From assembly GCA_036504095.1 (NCBI GenBank), contig DASXVS010000048.1:124001-188000 (forward strand): a stretch of 64,000 nt of DNA. Reading direction: 5' to 3'. The notes beneath the pieces are model-generated. The model was not told the DNA's origin. It was given only the letters and a program-made list of their open reading frames with translations, and made no database searches. Position 1 is the first letter of the stretch, and every line of letters begins with the position of its first letter. Below, piece by piece: positions 15,887-24,690 of this stretch. Source of the DNA: Armatimonadota bacterium (GTDB taxonomy: Bacteria > Armatimonadota > DTGP01 > JAKQQT01). A program made the translations under genes and the position numbers.

Positions 15887-17305
15887 TTAAGGCCGCGGCG
15901 AAAACTTGATGACGCGGTCGTAAAGGATTTCCTGCATCGCGGGTCCGACCCCGGTCGCAGGCTCAAGATACGCACGGAAAATGATGCCCAGGACAGTGCT
16001 GGAATCGATGGTCAGGCGCGTGCAACCTTCGGGGGCGGAGAGTTGCTTGCAGTTCGCTTCGCCTGCAGCGCAGTTGCGCGAAATCCTGTACGCGTACATC
16101 ACGTCCGCGGCAGGATCGCCAGATGGGAGATACGGCGTGGCGGTGTTCGGAAAGTCACGGTCGTCGAGGCCGCCTATTGGTACCTTCGCCGTCTCGCTGG
16201 CATAGACATTGACGCTCATGTACGTTGCCTTGGCGGTGGCGACGTGGTTAACGCCATAGACTACCAGGAACTCGTCATCAGCCAACGTGACCTCGTTAGT
16301 CGAACCAAATTCAGGCAGGTAACCTGCAGTTAGGAACAACGCATCCCGGGAGTCACCCCACGGGTCAAGGCCGCGCTGGATGTAGTCATAGCCCTCGTAA
16401 AAGTTTGGCCTCGTCTGGATATCGGTGGCATGCAGTCCCGGATTGGCTGCGATAATACCCTGACGAAGTTGGCCCAGCTTGTTCATCAGGTTCATCTCGG
16501 TCTGTCCCGTTCCGCGAACGCGCAGAGGTGGCGCGGGGAAGGGCTTAGCGATCGCCGGGGTGCGTGGCGTCACCCGAAAAACATGGAGCGGCGGATTCTG
16601 GATATAGGAGTCGCCATCGGCCTCCTTCAGCCAGATCGCATTGCGCATCACAATGAAAAGTTCATCAGCGTTTTCGTCGTGCCCGAGGTTCAGCATCGAC
16701 GCAGGGAAGACGACCGTATTGATGATCGCTGCCGGATAACCGGCGTGTCGCAGCGCCGCACGAACGCGGGCGTCTGTTCCCTGGTCCGGCGTGAAGATCA
16801 GCGCCACGGGGCTGTTAAAGGGCGTAGGCCCGGTGGTTTTGACAGTGGCGTTATTGACGGCGTCTCCCAGGGTGGCCCAAAGCGGCTGGCGAACCCCGTC
16901 AGGGTTCACCTTTGTTTTTAGAAATGGGTAGAAGCCGAAGTATCTTTCAGGCGGAGGCGTCAGCCCGATCAAAACGATCGCCTCCTCGGGTCCCAGTTTG
17001 AAGGGGCCGGTCAGTTTACCTGGCTCCTGCGCGGATATGGGGACCCGCAGTCCGAGATACGGCTGGTTGTTGGAATACAGGGCGTGGTCGAACGGGAATC
17101 CAGGTATGGTTGTGCCGGCGCACCACGCTGCCACCACGTTGATGGCGGCCGTAGCACCCGTGTTCACATCAAACCCGTCACGTTCGAGCGCATTGGTGAA
17201 CGTCTTTAGCGCGTCAGGGCGCTGTCCCGCGGGTTGAGACAACGCGGAAGACACCGGGCACATCAATGTGGCCGTGATGACGGTCATTAGCATTGTTGCT
17301 TTCAT
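15887..17305 (-). CDS. Secreted protein of unknown family, tandem copy 1
   Basis: The 472-residue paralogue of 14402-15793 has the same signal peptide, ribosome-binding leader (AAGAAGGAGAAAG) and conserved blocks (TPPPERYFGFYPFLKTK, GPTPFNSPVALIFTPDQGTD, FYEGYDYIQRGLDPWGDSRD). The similarity of leader and coding sequence implies a tandem duplication of about 1.45 kb with later divergence. The conserved Asp, Tyr and Trp residues and the soluble exported form suggest an enzyme or binding protein, but no catalytic motif is recognised. A DUF1254/DUF1214 gene lies upstream on the same strand. Confidence 0.7.
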   Translation of the reverse strand: MKATMLMTVITATLMCPVSSALSQPAGQRPDALKTFTNALERDGFDVNTGATAAINVVAAWCAGTTIPGFPFDHALYSNNQPYLGLRVPISAQEPGKLTGPFKLGPEEAIVLIGLTPPPERYFGFYPFLKTKVNPDGVRQPLWATLGDAVNNATVKTTGPTPFNSPVALIFTPDQGTDARVRAALRHAGYPAAIINTVVFPASMLNLGHDENADELFIVMRNAIWLKEADGDSYIQNPPLHVFRVTPRTPAIAKPFPAPPLRVRGTGQTEMNLMNKLGQLRQGIIAANPGLHATDIQTRPNFYEGYDYIQRGLDPWGDSRDALFLTAGYLPEFGSTNEVTLADDEFLVVYGVNHVATAKATYMSVNVYASETAKVPIGGLDDRDFPNTATPYLPSGDPAADVMYAYRISRNCAAGEANCKQLSAPEGCTRLTIDSSTVLGIIFRAYLEPATGVGPAMQEILYDRVIKFSPRP

Positions 17306-17612
17306 CCGCTTTCTCCTTCTTTGGTAATCTGTCTGAACTGCAAATCGTTTGTTGCTGGTCCTTTATGGCGCCCGGCGGGCGCTCGGCTCGTACCGGCAGC
17401 CGACCCGCAAACCGCCCACCGGCTTGCACCCAGAGCCGGCCCCGAATACGTCAACATCCCCCGTCGTGAGGCTCCAGGTCCCGCTTTCTCGCTTTAAATG
17501 CGCGCTTTATTCGGCGCTCCGGGAGGGCCGGCGCCTGGTGCCGCACCATCCCCTACTCGCGTTCCCCCCGTCCCTCGTCTGGACGGGGGGGACGCTTGCC
17601 CCGGGGATGCGA
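17306..17612. other. Intergenic region with hairpin, no gene
   Basis: CCCCCCGTCC-CTCGTCTGGACGGGGGG at 17566-17592 forms a strong stem-loop 20 bases after the stop of the DUF1254 gene and may terminate it. Otherwise I see only GC-rich sequence. Confidence 0.45.
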
Positions 17613-19001
17613 TTAGAGCGGTTCGATCGGCGGGGGCGCCCATCGGCCCTCGATGGCCGTCTTGTCCGGCCAGTACATCCTCAAGGTCATGTTGAAGGGG
17701 GCCGGCGGGGCCGGCAGCCAGTTGGCGAGGAGGTCCGGATCGACCGGCGCCACCGTTTGGACATACAGATCCAGGGAACCGTCCGCGTTGTATTTGAGGG
17801 GGTCCGTGCCATGGATTGCATACCGGTCCAAAGCGTTGTCGAAGAAGTAGTCGCCTTTGTAGAGAGTGATGGACCAGAACCCCTGCACTGGGGGAGTCTG
17901 CCCAGCCGCGAAATGAATCCGGTAACTGCGCGAGGCGACGCCAAGCGGCACGCCGTTCATATCGAGGTATGCTGTCGGGTAGATAGCGTCCGCCAGCAGG
18001 TTGGCGCCCAGCCCGTGCCGGGCGACGGCGGCGCGCTTCAGGTAGTCGGTCTGGAACGTCCCGATCTCAGTGAGAACCATTCCCCAGCCGTTAACCAACG
18101 TGGCCAGAGCGCGCCACTGCACTTCGATTCGGGCTCCCGCGACAGCCTTGGCCGCGTTGATGTCCGCCTGCATGGACGCGGGCGGGTTGAAGGACCTGCC
18201 GGGATAGAATCCGATTGCTTCGAACCGTTTGAGCGTGGGCCTATCCCAGACGGCGGCCGGGCTCTGCTGCATCAGGTCGGAAAGCACCTGAAGGAACTCG
18301 ACCGCGGACAGGCTCTGCAATCGCTGAAGGGGAGTCTGTGCGAGGAGCGCCCCCGGCGCCGGCGGGAGGCAGGGCGACGGATTGCCCTGGCGCCATTCGC
18401 TGAGCGGGGTGAGCGTGTACTGGTCCTGGATCGCGTGGACCGCATCCAGCTCCGCTTCCTGCTCGGCCGGATCCAGATAGTGCTTCACCTCGGTGCGGCC
18501 GATGATCCAACCGAGGCTGGTGCTCGAGCGGATCACCGGAGTATTGCCCGGAAGCGGGCCGCGCCACTCCGGGCCGGCCAGGATGAAGTCCTGGGCAGCC
18601 GTGCCGGTAGTCCGAGAGCCGGGGCTGGAGAAAGTGTTCGTCCAGGCGTCCAGCAATTGGAGCAGGTAGTAGCGACCGGTGGTGTCCGGCACGTGCAGGA
18701 CGAGGGGCTGGGCGGTGAGGTCGAGGAAGGCGCTCGAATAGAGGTTGTCGGTGTTTTGGCGCACCACGCCCTTATCGTCGGCGTCCTTGAGTTCTCGGTC
18801 GTGATGGAAGCAGTTCGCCTGATATCCGTACGCCCAGGCTTGCTCCCTGGTGAATTTCATGAGCACCAGGGGATAACCGTAGACGTACGCATCCGCGGCG
18901 ATGTCCGTCACCGGCGCCACCGGTTTGGCTTCTGGAGCACCTGCTGCAAGCAGGCATGCCGCTACTGCGGGAACATACGCAGTCATCTTGACTCGTATCA
19001 C
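17613..19001 (-). CDS. DUF1254/DUF1214 domain exported protein
   Basis: The 462-residue protein has a signal peptide, then an N-terminal DUF1254 domain (AADAYVYGYPLVLMKFTREQ; DNLYSSAFLDLTAQPLVLHV) and a C-terminal DUF1214 domain (FWSITLYKGDYFFDNALDRY; ADGSLDLYVQ). COG5361 proteins of this kind are common but have no settled function. A GTG start at 19001 is supported by AGGAGGTG 5 bases upstream. It lies on the same strand as the tandem secreted pair but 300 bp away behind a hairpin, so it is probably a separate unit. Confidence 0.85.
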   Translation of the reverse strand: MIRVKMTAYVPAVAACLLAAGAPEAKPVAPVTDIAADAYVYGYPLVLMKFTREQAWAYGYQANCFHHDRELKDADDKGVVRQNTDNLYSSAFLDLTAQPLVLHVPDTTGRYYLLQLLDAWTNTFSSPGSRTTGTAAQDFILAGPEWRGPLPGNTPVIRSSTSLGWIIGRTEVKHYLDPAEQEAELDAVHAIQDQYTLTPLSEWRQGNPSPCLPPAPGALLAQTPLQRLQSLSAVEFLQVLSDLMQQSPAAVWDRPTLKRFEAIGFYPGRSFNPPASMQADINAAKAVAGARIEVQWRALATLVNGWGMVLTEIGTFQTDYLKRAAVARHGLGANLLADAIYPTAYLDMNGVPLGVASRSYRIHFAAGQTPPVQGFWSITLYKGDYFFDNALDRYAIHGTDPLKYNADGSLDLYVQTVAPVDPDLLANWLPAPPAPFNMTLRMYWPDKTAIEGRWAPPPIEPL

Positions 19002-19178
19002 ATTTCACCTCCTGTGAGGGGTTGCCGGACAGATCCGAATCTGCCGGACCGGGCGGCAAAGGCCGCCGCGATAACGTTCGCGGTGGCCTTTGCGACTCAG
19101 TGGCGTCGATGTCGTGTTCCTGTCGCTGCGCCCGGCGGCGCTGCCCCGGCCCGCCGGGCGCGAACCGAGTGTTACCGC

Positions 19179-20111
19179 TCAGTGCACGACGACGATTGCG
19201 TCCTTGCCCTCGACGACGGAGCCGTCGGTTGTTTTGCCGGTCAGCAGCAACTCCTTGCTGGCTGCGTCGATGGCTCCAGCCGCGACCATGGCGGACGTGT
19301 CGAATTTCAGTGCAAGGTCGATCCGCCCGTCCAGGTTGACGTCCGCCAACGAATACCGTACGGGTTGCACCGTTCCAGTAAGCGCCGGATCGCCCAGCTC
19401 AATCGTGCTGGGATCGAGCGTGGTGACGTCGAAATCGGCGCTGCCCAGGACTGCCACCGGGAGCACACCCTTGCCCTTTGCCTTTATGTTGATTTGGTTC
19501 GGCACGACCCCTGGCATCGCGTCGAAGTTAATGGGGATCACAGTCGGCCCGACCACTCCGTTGACACGGAACGGGAATTGAACTGACTGGCCCGGAATGT
19601 AGGTGCCCCCAGCAAATCCACAGTAACCCGTTCCATTGGGATAACCATTCAGGGCCACCAACCATTCGTAGCTGCAGACAGATCCGAGGGCGGAGACGAC
19701 GACCGCGTAGGTCTGCCCCGCCTGCAGTTGGTACGGCGTCATTGGCACATGGACACTAGGGGGCCAACTCGTCAGCCCAGGATCGCTTGCATCCACCGAG
19801 CCGGTCGACAGAAGACCCGCTGTGGTGAGGTCCACAAGGGGCCACGGGAAACCAGCTTAATAATATACCGTTCTGATCTCGAACGAGAGCGGGACGCTGG
19901 TGGTCGCGTACTTGTAGATTGGGACGTCGATGGACCCCACAGTAGCAGTCGTGGTGGCCAGGAAGCCCTGGGCCTGGATTTAGTTCTCGTAGAACGGCGA
20001 CATAACGCCGGAATAACCGGGCCAGTACTCAGCGATGATGGTCTGAGCCGAGGCAGAGACCGTCATCGCGACGATGAACGTTACAGCGAACAACAATTTC
20101 AGTGCTCTCAT
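19179..20111 (-). pseudogene. Secreted anchor-domain protein interrupted by two in-frame TAA codons
   Basis: From an ATG at 20111 a signal peptide (MRALKLLFAVTFIVAMTVSA) leads into FYEN, then TAA at 19982-19980 (codon 44). The frame continues IQAQGFLATTT... to VYY, then TAA at 19859-19857 (codon 85), and goes on uninterrupted for 226 residues to 19179. The joined protein looks like an exported choice-of-anchor-type module (AGQTYAVVVSALGS) plus a domain with INIKAKGKGVLPVAVLGSAD and DVNLDGRIDLALKF. Each stop is one C-to-T change from CAA. No frameshift is needed. TAA ends other genes here, so recoding is unlikely. Confidence 0.75.
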
Positions 20112-20314
20112 TTCCTTTGTCTCCTCTTACCAATTGAATTGCGGGTCATACCGACCGCTTCAGGATCAGATCCGCGCCTCCACCCGAGCGGCCGCGAAAG
20201 GTGAAAGGGCTTCCGTAACGCGTACGGATCTCAAATCATCCCGCCCTCCTTCCTGATCCGAACCCTTCTGCAGAGTTCGGCTGTGGTCAAGCGACTTAGC
20301 GCAAGTTGGTCTGG

Positions 20315-20740
20315 TCACCCGTCGTCGGGCAGGTCGCCGGCGGCGCGGGGGCTTATGAGTACCCAGCCTTCCAGGGCCTCGCGAATGGCGTGGGCCAGAG
20401 CCCGCCCCGCCTCGCGCTTGGTGACGTACGCACGGGCTCCGGCGGCGATGGCCCGTCGCACATGCTCCGGGTCCTCGTGAGAAGAGCAGACCACCACCGG
20501 GATGCCGCGGCGGTGAAGGTCCTCCACCAGCACAAATCCGTCATCCTTCCCCAAAGAGAGGTCCACCAGCACCGCGTCGGGGCGTTCCAGCCCCACGCAT
20601 CTGAGAACCTCATCGCGCCCAGCCGCCTGGGCGCACACGTGGATTCCCTCTTCCTCCAGCAGCTCCGCGAGGGCCTGACGCACGGCACTGTGGTCGTCTA
20701 CCAGAACGACACCTGGATATTGAGGTGCCTGTAGTGCCAC
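20315..20740 (-). CDS. Stand-alone response-regulator receiver domain protein
   Basis: The 141-residue protein consists only of a CheY-like receiver. It has the acidic pair in VVLVDDHSAVRQA, the phospho-acceptor Asp in DAVLVDLSLGKDDG (about residue 60) and the conserved Lys in AYVTKREAG. It has no DNA-binding domain. The GTG start has AAAGGAGG 7-8 bases upstream. It resembles the receiver of the NarL-type regulator at 20935, including the VDLSLG and GA-x-x-Y-x-TKREA segments, so it probably arose from it and may share the kinase as a phosphate sink. Confidence 0.85.
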   Translation of the reverse strand: MALQAPQYPGVVLVDDHSAVRQALAELLEEEGIHVCAQAAGRDEVLRCVGLERPDAVLVDLSLGKDDGFVLVEDLHRRGIPVVVCSSHEDPEHVRRAIAAGARAYVTKREAGRALAHAIREALEGWVLISPRAAGDLPDDG

Positions 20741-20934
20741 GAGGTGGCCTCCTTTGGGGCAACTGCCCGGCCATCCCGGGCCTGAGGAAATGGTACCAGG
20801 CGAACCAGGGCGCTGTCTGTAGCGGAAATCCCCGTCGGGGTGTGGGGGAAGTCCCTTACATGGGACCGGGGAGGGGCGTTACAGCAAGCAGGCGAAGGAA
20901 ATCAGGGGGTTAGGGGCGACCCGCTGCGGGAGCA

Positions 20935-21591
20935 TTAACGCACCGGCGCGTTGAGGTGGTTAATGGCGTGCCGGCGCAGTTCGTGCATGCCTTCCAGGCC
21001 CAGTTTATCCTGAATGCGGGCGTAGTAGGACTCAACGGTACGCGCGCTGATTTCCAGGGCGGCGGCAATCTCGATCGTGCCCTCGCCCTGGCTGAGGAGG
21101 CTGTAGACCTGGCGTTCCTGCTCGCTCAGTTCGCGGTCTCCGGCGTGGTCCGTCGCGCCCGAAAAGCGGGTGGCCAGCGTCACGGCGGCGCAGGGACTGA
21201 CGAACACGCGCCCCGCGGCGGTTTCACGGATCGCCTCGACCAGCACCCGATGGGCCTCCCGCTTGGTGCCGTATCCCAGCGCCCCCGCCGTGAACGCGCC
21301 TTCCACGTGGCGAGAGTCCTCGTGCATCGAATAGACCAGAGCCGGCACCCCGCGCGCGTGCAGATCGGCGACCAGGGATAAGCCATCTTCGCCGCCCAGC
21401 GACAGGTCAACCAACGCCACATCGGGACGGTTTGCCTTCAGGCACGCGAGGGCCCCGGCGTGCTCACCAGCCTCGCAGCAGACGGCGATTCCCTCCGGCG
21501 CCAGCAACAGGGCCAGGCCCTCGCGCACCGCCGGGTGGTCGTCGACCAGAAGGACCCGGATCTCCGGTTCGGTCTGCGGCTCAGGTTCCAT
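20935..21591 (-). CDS. NarL/FixJ-family response regulator
   Basis: The 218-residue protein has an N-terminal receiver (VLLVDDHPAVREGL; phospho-Asp in VALVDLSLGGEDG; Lys in GYGTKREAH). A C-terminal LuxR-type helix-turn-helix follows (ELSEQERQVYSLLSQGEGTI, then EISARTVESYYARIQDKLGL). The ATG at 21591 was chosen because the receiver begins just after it and it overlaps the kinase gene by 11 bp. It should be phosphorylated by that kinase and regulate transcription. The target is unknown; the nearby hydrogenase and cyclic-nucleotide-binding genes are candidates by proximity only. Confidence 0.92.
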   Translation of the reverse strand: MEPEPQTEPEIRVLLVDDHPAVREGLALLLAPEGIAVCCEAGEHAGALACLKANRPDVALVDLSLGGEDGLSLVADLHARGVPALVYSMHEDSRHVEGAFTAGALGYGTKREAHRVLVEAIRETAAGRVFVSPCAAVTLATRFSGATDHAGDRELSEQERQVYSLLSQGEGTIEIAAALEISARTVESYYARIQDKLGLEGMHELRRHAINHLNAPVR

Positions 21592-22906
21592 TGTGCCCGT
21601 CCCTTCTCGAATCGCCGGGCCTGACATCAGGCAGCGGGATACCATTGCGCCGCACCCTGCAGACAACGCTGGTGCCGCCCCCGGGCGCAGCCTCCACGGT
21701 GAGCGTTCCCTCCATCGACTCAGCGCGGTATTCCATCGTCCGCATGCCCATGCCGTCGGTCGGTTGCTCAGCGGACAGGCCGGCGCCATCATCAGCCACC
21801 CGCAGGACCAGCTCGTTTTCGGTCCCGCGGAGTTCCAGGACGATGCGTTGAGCCCGAGCGTGTTTCACCGAATTGCTCAAGGCTTCCTGGGCGATACGAT
21901 AGAGGTTGTGCGCCGCCTCCGGGTCGCCCACCTTCACGTCGCCCGAAGCGATGAACTCACACCGAAGCCCTGAGGTCTTGTGCGCCCGGTTGGTTAGCGT
22001 TCGAAGCGCGGAGACGAGCGCGCCGGGCTCTCTTCCCAGCGGACAGAGGCCCTTGGCAACCGCGTGCGCTTCATCGATCGCCTCTTCCAGCAGGCCCGAC
22101 AGCGCCCTGACCTCGTCCGGCGATACCGTCCCGTTCCGTGCCAGCCCGCGTTCCAGGGCCTGGCAGCGCAGCAGAGCCCCGGTAATCTGCTGGCACACGC
22201 CGTCGTGCACGTCCTGTCCCAGCCGGCAGCGTTCCTCATCGGCCGTGCGGGCGATCTCCCGCTCTAGGCGCCGTCGCTCCCGCATCTCGTCCAACAGGTC
22301 AGATGCTGCCCTTCGTTCCGCGGCGAGAGACTGCAGGAGAAACCCGTGAAAGCGCTCCAACAGGGCCATCACAATCAGGAGCACCCCCGTCATCGCCAAC
22401 CCCTGGGTCAGGAGAAGGCCCGACGAAGCCGGCGCCCGTGTCGGGCCGTTCAAAAGAAGGCGGGCGACCGCGGGAACGGCCCGTAGGAAGGGACCGCCCA
22501 TAAGGATAACGGCCCCGATGAGGGTGGCGACGCGTCCCGCGCGCACGCCGATAAGCGCCAGCGCCGCGATCGACAGCGAGATCGGCAGGGAGCGAAGGAA
22601 CGGACCTTCGGGAAATGCGATGCCCGCGATAAGGGCGAGAACGTACCCGACGCCGACAACAGCCCACACCCTTGGCCGATGGTCGATTCGGCGAAGCAGA
22701 GCGCCCGCCAAGACGATGAGGTAGCCGGCCACCGCGAGGGCCATCACTTGCCAACCCGCCGGCGGCCCGTGTCCGGCAAGCCAGAGCGCCAGACCGGGCA
22801 GATAAACCACCGAGGCGACAATCGTCAGGGCATCGGTCGCCTTCCGACGCCATTCGATGAGCGGCGCTTCATCGCCTATGTCGACCCGGCGGGAGCCGAA
22901 TCCCAT
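21581..22906 (-). CDS. Membrane sensor histidine kinase, HisKA_3 (NarX/DegS-like)
   Basis: The ATG at 22906 has GGAGGT 6 bases upstream and gives 441 residues. About six transmembrane helices occupy residues 25-205, with no obvious periplasmic sensor domain. A dimerisation helix with the phospho-accepting His follows (GQDVHDGVCQQ, about residue 250). The HATPase domain shows the N-box NLYRIAQEALSNSVKHARA, the G1 box DDGAGLS and GMGMRTM. The frame is open for 245 codons before the ATG, but that stretch lacks coding character. It pairs with the overlapping response regulator. The signal is probably membrane-associated; it is not identifiable. Confidence 0.9.
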   Translation of the reverse strand: MGFGSRRVDIGDEAPLIEWRRKATDALTIVASVVYLPGLALWLAGHGPPAGWQVMALAVAGYLIVLAGALLRRIDHRPRVWAVVGVGYVLALIAGIAFPEGPFLRSLPISLSIAALALIGVRAGRVATLIGAVILMGGPFLRAVPAVARLLLNGPTRAPASSGLLLTQGLAMTGVLLIVMALLERFHGFLLQSLAAERRAASDLLDEMRERRRLEREIARTADEERCRLGQDVHDGVCQQITGALLRCQALERGLARNGTVSPDEVRALSGLLEEAIDEAHAVAKGLCPLGREPGALVSALRTLTNRAHKTSGLRCEFIASGDVKVGDPEAAHNLYRIAQEALSNSVKHARAQRIVLELRGTENELVLRVADDGAGLSAEQPTDGMGMRTMEYRAESMEGTLTVEAAPGGGTSVVCRVRRNGIPLPDVRPGDSRRDGHNGT

Positions 22907-23539
22907 CCGAAGACCTCCACCCGCACCCGATGCAGTGCGCTGAGCGCCGCACTTCCGTGCCGTGACCCATTCACAACACGGGGAGGTAGAATCACCTCGG
23001 CCAGACGGGGCCGAGCGGTGTGAACCAGCCAATCGGCCGACGCGTGGACGGTGTGCCGGCCGTGGACAACAGCCATTATACCCTCCCCTGCCAGGATGGA
23101 CCAGTCCACGAAGGGACAGCGTGTCCACGCGCGGGCCGCAGATCCGGGTGCTGCCCGGTGATTGTGCTTGTGTAAAAATGTGGGGCGTCCACGCCGTCGC
23201 CAGGTATCCGAGCCGGCGCCGCGTGGTTCGGCGCGCCCGGGTCATCCGGCGGCGCGCGGTGGATCTTGCGTTTGCACGCCAGTGGTCGAAATCGGCGCGA
23301 CAGAGTAAACTATCGATATGGCGGGTAGCCTTTCCGCGTGCCGGCGCCCGTCCAGCCCGGTGCAGCCGAAGCGAGCAGGAACGCCTTGCCAAAGGCCGGC
23401 GCTCCCGGAGTTCCGCCCGACGATTCCGGCATCTTTCGCGCACGTGGGAGGAGGACGTGCCCACAACCTGAGCCACTTGGATCAGTAAAGGCCGCCCGAG
23501 TGGCCGAGTTCGGGACGTCACGCATGGAGGAGACGTCCG
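22907..23539. other. Divergent intergenic region, no gene recognised
   Basis: This 630-bp GC-rich region separates the leftward kinase gene from the rightward cyclic-nucleotide-binding gene and should hold both promoters. I could not identify a convincing -35/-10 pair or operator. Long frames here lack start signals and codon character. Confidence 0.4.
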
Positions 23540-24040
23540 ATGGAAAATCCCGGTCGCGCACTCTTGGAACCCCTCTCCCATGAGGAGCTCCGCCAACACC
23601 TCGCGGAACACCCCCTCGTCGAGGGCATGCATCCGCGGCACCTGCAGATAATGTCCGACATTGTCCAGCAGGTCGATTTCGACTCAGGCTGCTACTTGTT
23701 TCGGGAGGGTGAGCCGGCGGATCGCGTCTATCTGATCCTTCATGGCTCCGTAATGCTCGAGACCTTCAACGAGGAATACGGCCCCATTCCGATCGAATCC
23801 CTGGAAGCCGGCGACTCGATCGGCTGGTCAGGGTTTATCCCACCTTTCGACTGGCGCTTCGATGCCAAGGCGGTGCAGCCAACCGTCGCGCTCGTGTTCG
23901 AAACGGCCCGCCTGAATTCGATATGCGAGATGCACAACGATTTCGGCTATGCCCTGATGAAACGAATGGCCGGCCTCGTGGAGCAGCGCCTCAACGCGAC
24001 GAAGGAGCACCTGCACGACATCTACGGAACCCGCAAATAG
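23540..24040 (+). CDS. Cyclic-nucleotide-binding domain protein without DNA-binding domain
   Basis: The 166-residue protein is a single CRP-type cNMP-binding beta-barrel (ESGCYLF-like start FDSGCYLFREGEPADRVYLI, then GDSIGWSGFIPP) followed by a C-helix. There is no helix-turn-helix. The classic phosphate-binding RxA-type arginine is not obvious in DWRFDAKAV. It is paralogous to the protein at 27655-28122 inside the hydrogenase operon, sharing YLFREG, GW(S), LGYxxMxR-like and QRL-x-AT segments. A GGAGG precedes the ATG. It converges on the operon's maturation protease. A regulatory or redox-coupling role is inferred only from context. Confidence 0.82.
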   Translation: MENPGRALLEPLSHEELRQHLAEHPLVEGMHPRHLQIMSDIVQQVDFDSGCYLFREGEPADRVYLILHGSVMLETFNEEYGPIPIESLEAGDSIGWSGFIPPFDWRFDAKAVQPTVALVFETARLNSICEMHNDFGYALMKRMAGLVEQRLNATKEHLHDIYGTRK

Positions 24041-24075
24041 CCGGGCGAACCTCGTTTGATGCCGCCGTTTGCCAT

Positions 24076-24132
24076 CCCGGGATTGCCGTGAACGCCGCGG
24101 GAACGCGGTCGATGACACGCCACAATCCCGGG
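24076..24132. terminator. Bidirectional hairpin between convergent genes
   Basis: CCCGGGATTG (24076-24085) pairs perfectly with CAATCCCGGG (24123-24132); a CCGCGGG...CGCGG stem lies inside. It separates the cNMP-binding gene from the end of the hydrogenase operon. There is no T-run. Confidence 0.5.
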
Positions 24133-24169
24133 GGTGACGGCCCGGCCGTCCGGGCAGAGGGTGGTCCGC

Positions 24170-24634
24170 TCAGCCGGCGACCTCAAAGCCGTCCGCGATG
24201 CGGGTGGCCAGGTCGTCGGCCACTCGTCGCACCGACGCTTCGACTTCGGCGGACATGGGATCGCCCGGCTGAAATGACCGCCCCTCGATGCCGATGACCA
24301 GAAGCTGGGGCGGCAGGCGCCCGAGCGTGCGGGCGAGATCCACGGCTTCTGTCACGTTGATGAGGTGGGAGCCGCCCCCGAACCAGGGGCGTGGCAGGGA
24401 ATGCCGGTCCCGGAAGCGACGAATCGTTCCCGGCGGCGCGCCCGAGACGATGGCATCGACGAGGACAACCATTTCGTAGCCCGCCCAAAGGTCCAGCAGT
24501 GCGGCCCCGTCCCCTTCATGCCGCACGGCCGCGACGTCCGCAGTGTCCGCGTCAACCAGGTCTGCAACCATCAGGCCAGCGGCATCGTCGCCGCGCCACG
24601 CGTTGCCGATTCCCACTACGAGAGCGGTTTTCAT
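24170..24634 (-). CDS. [NiFe]-hydrogenase maturation protease (HyaD/HycI, peptidase M52)
   Basis: The 154-residue endopeptidase would clip the C-terminus of the large subunit after nickel insertion. It shows VVGIGNAWRGDDAAGL with the nickel-sensing Asp (about residue 16), VVLVDAIVSGAPPGTI with the second acidic residue, and a GGGSHLINVTEAVDLA His-containing motif. The ATG at 24634 is preferred over codons upstream that run into the large-subunit gene. It lies 56 bp after that gene as the last member of the operon. No other Hyp maturation genes are in the window. Confidence 0.92.
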   Translation of the reverse strand: MKTALVVGIGNAWRGDDAAGLMVADLVDADTADVAAVRHEGDGAALLDLWAGYEMVVLVDAIVSGAPPGTIRRFRDRHSLPRPWFGGGSHLINVTEAVDLARTLGRLPPQLLVIGIEGRSFQPGDPMSAEVEASVRRVADDLATRIADGFEVAG

Positions 24635-24690
24635 CTTTGCGCGCGCCGGTGGTTGGGGTGCGGCGTCATGTCGCACCCCAACCTGCGCCG

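Noticed and set aside
17349-19586. Very long rightward open frame opposite the DUF1254 gene
   Set aside because: It is the antisense of a clearly recognised protein with a good ribosome site; high GC makes long shadow frames common here. Similar shadows at 40174-41457 and 44198-45952 were also dropped.
19857-19982. Reassignment of TAA as a sense codon
   Set aside because: TAA ends several confident genes in the window (tetR, the HNH gene, hyhS), so the two TAA codons are better read as nonsense mutations.
21592-21792. Extended N-terminus of the NarL-type regulator
   Set aside because: The added residues lie within the kinase gene and precede a receiver domain that already starts correctly at 21591.
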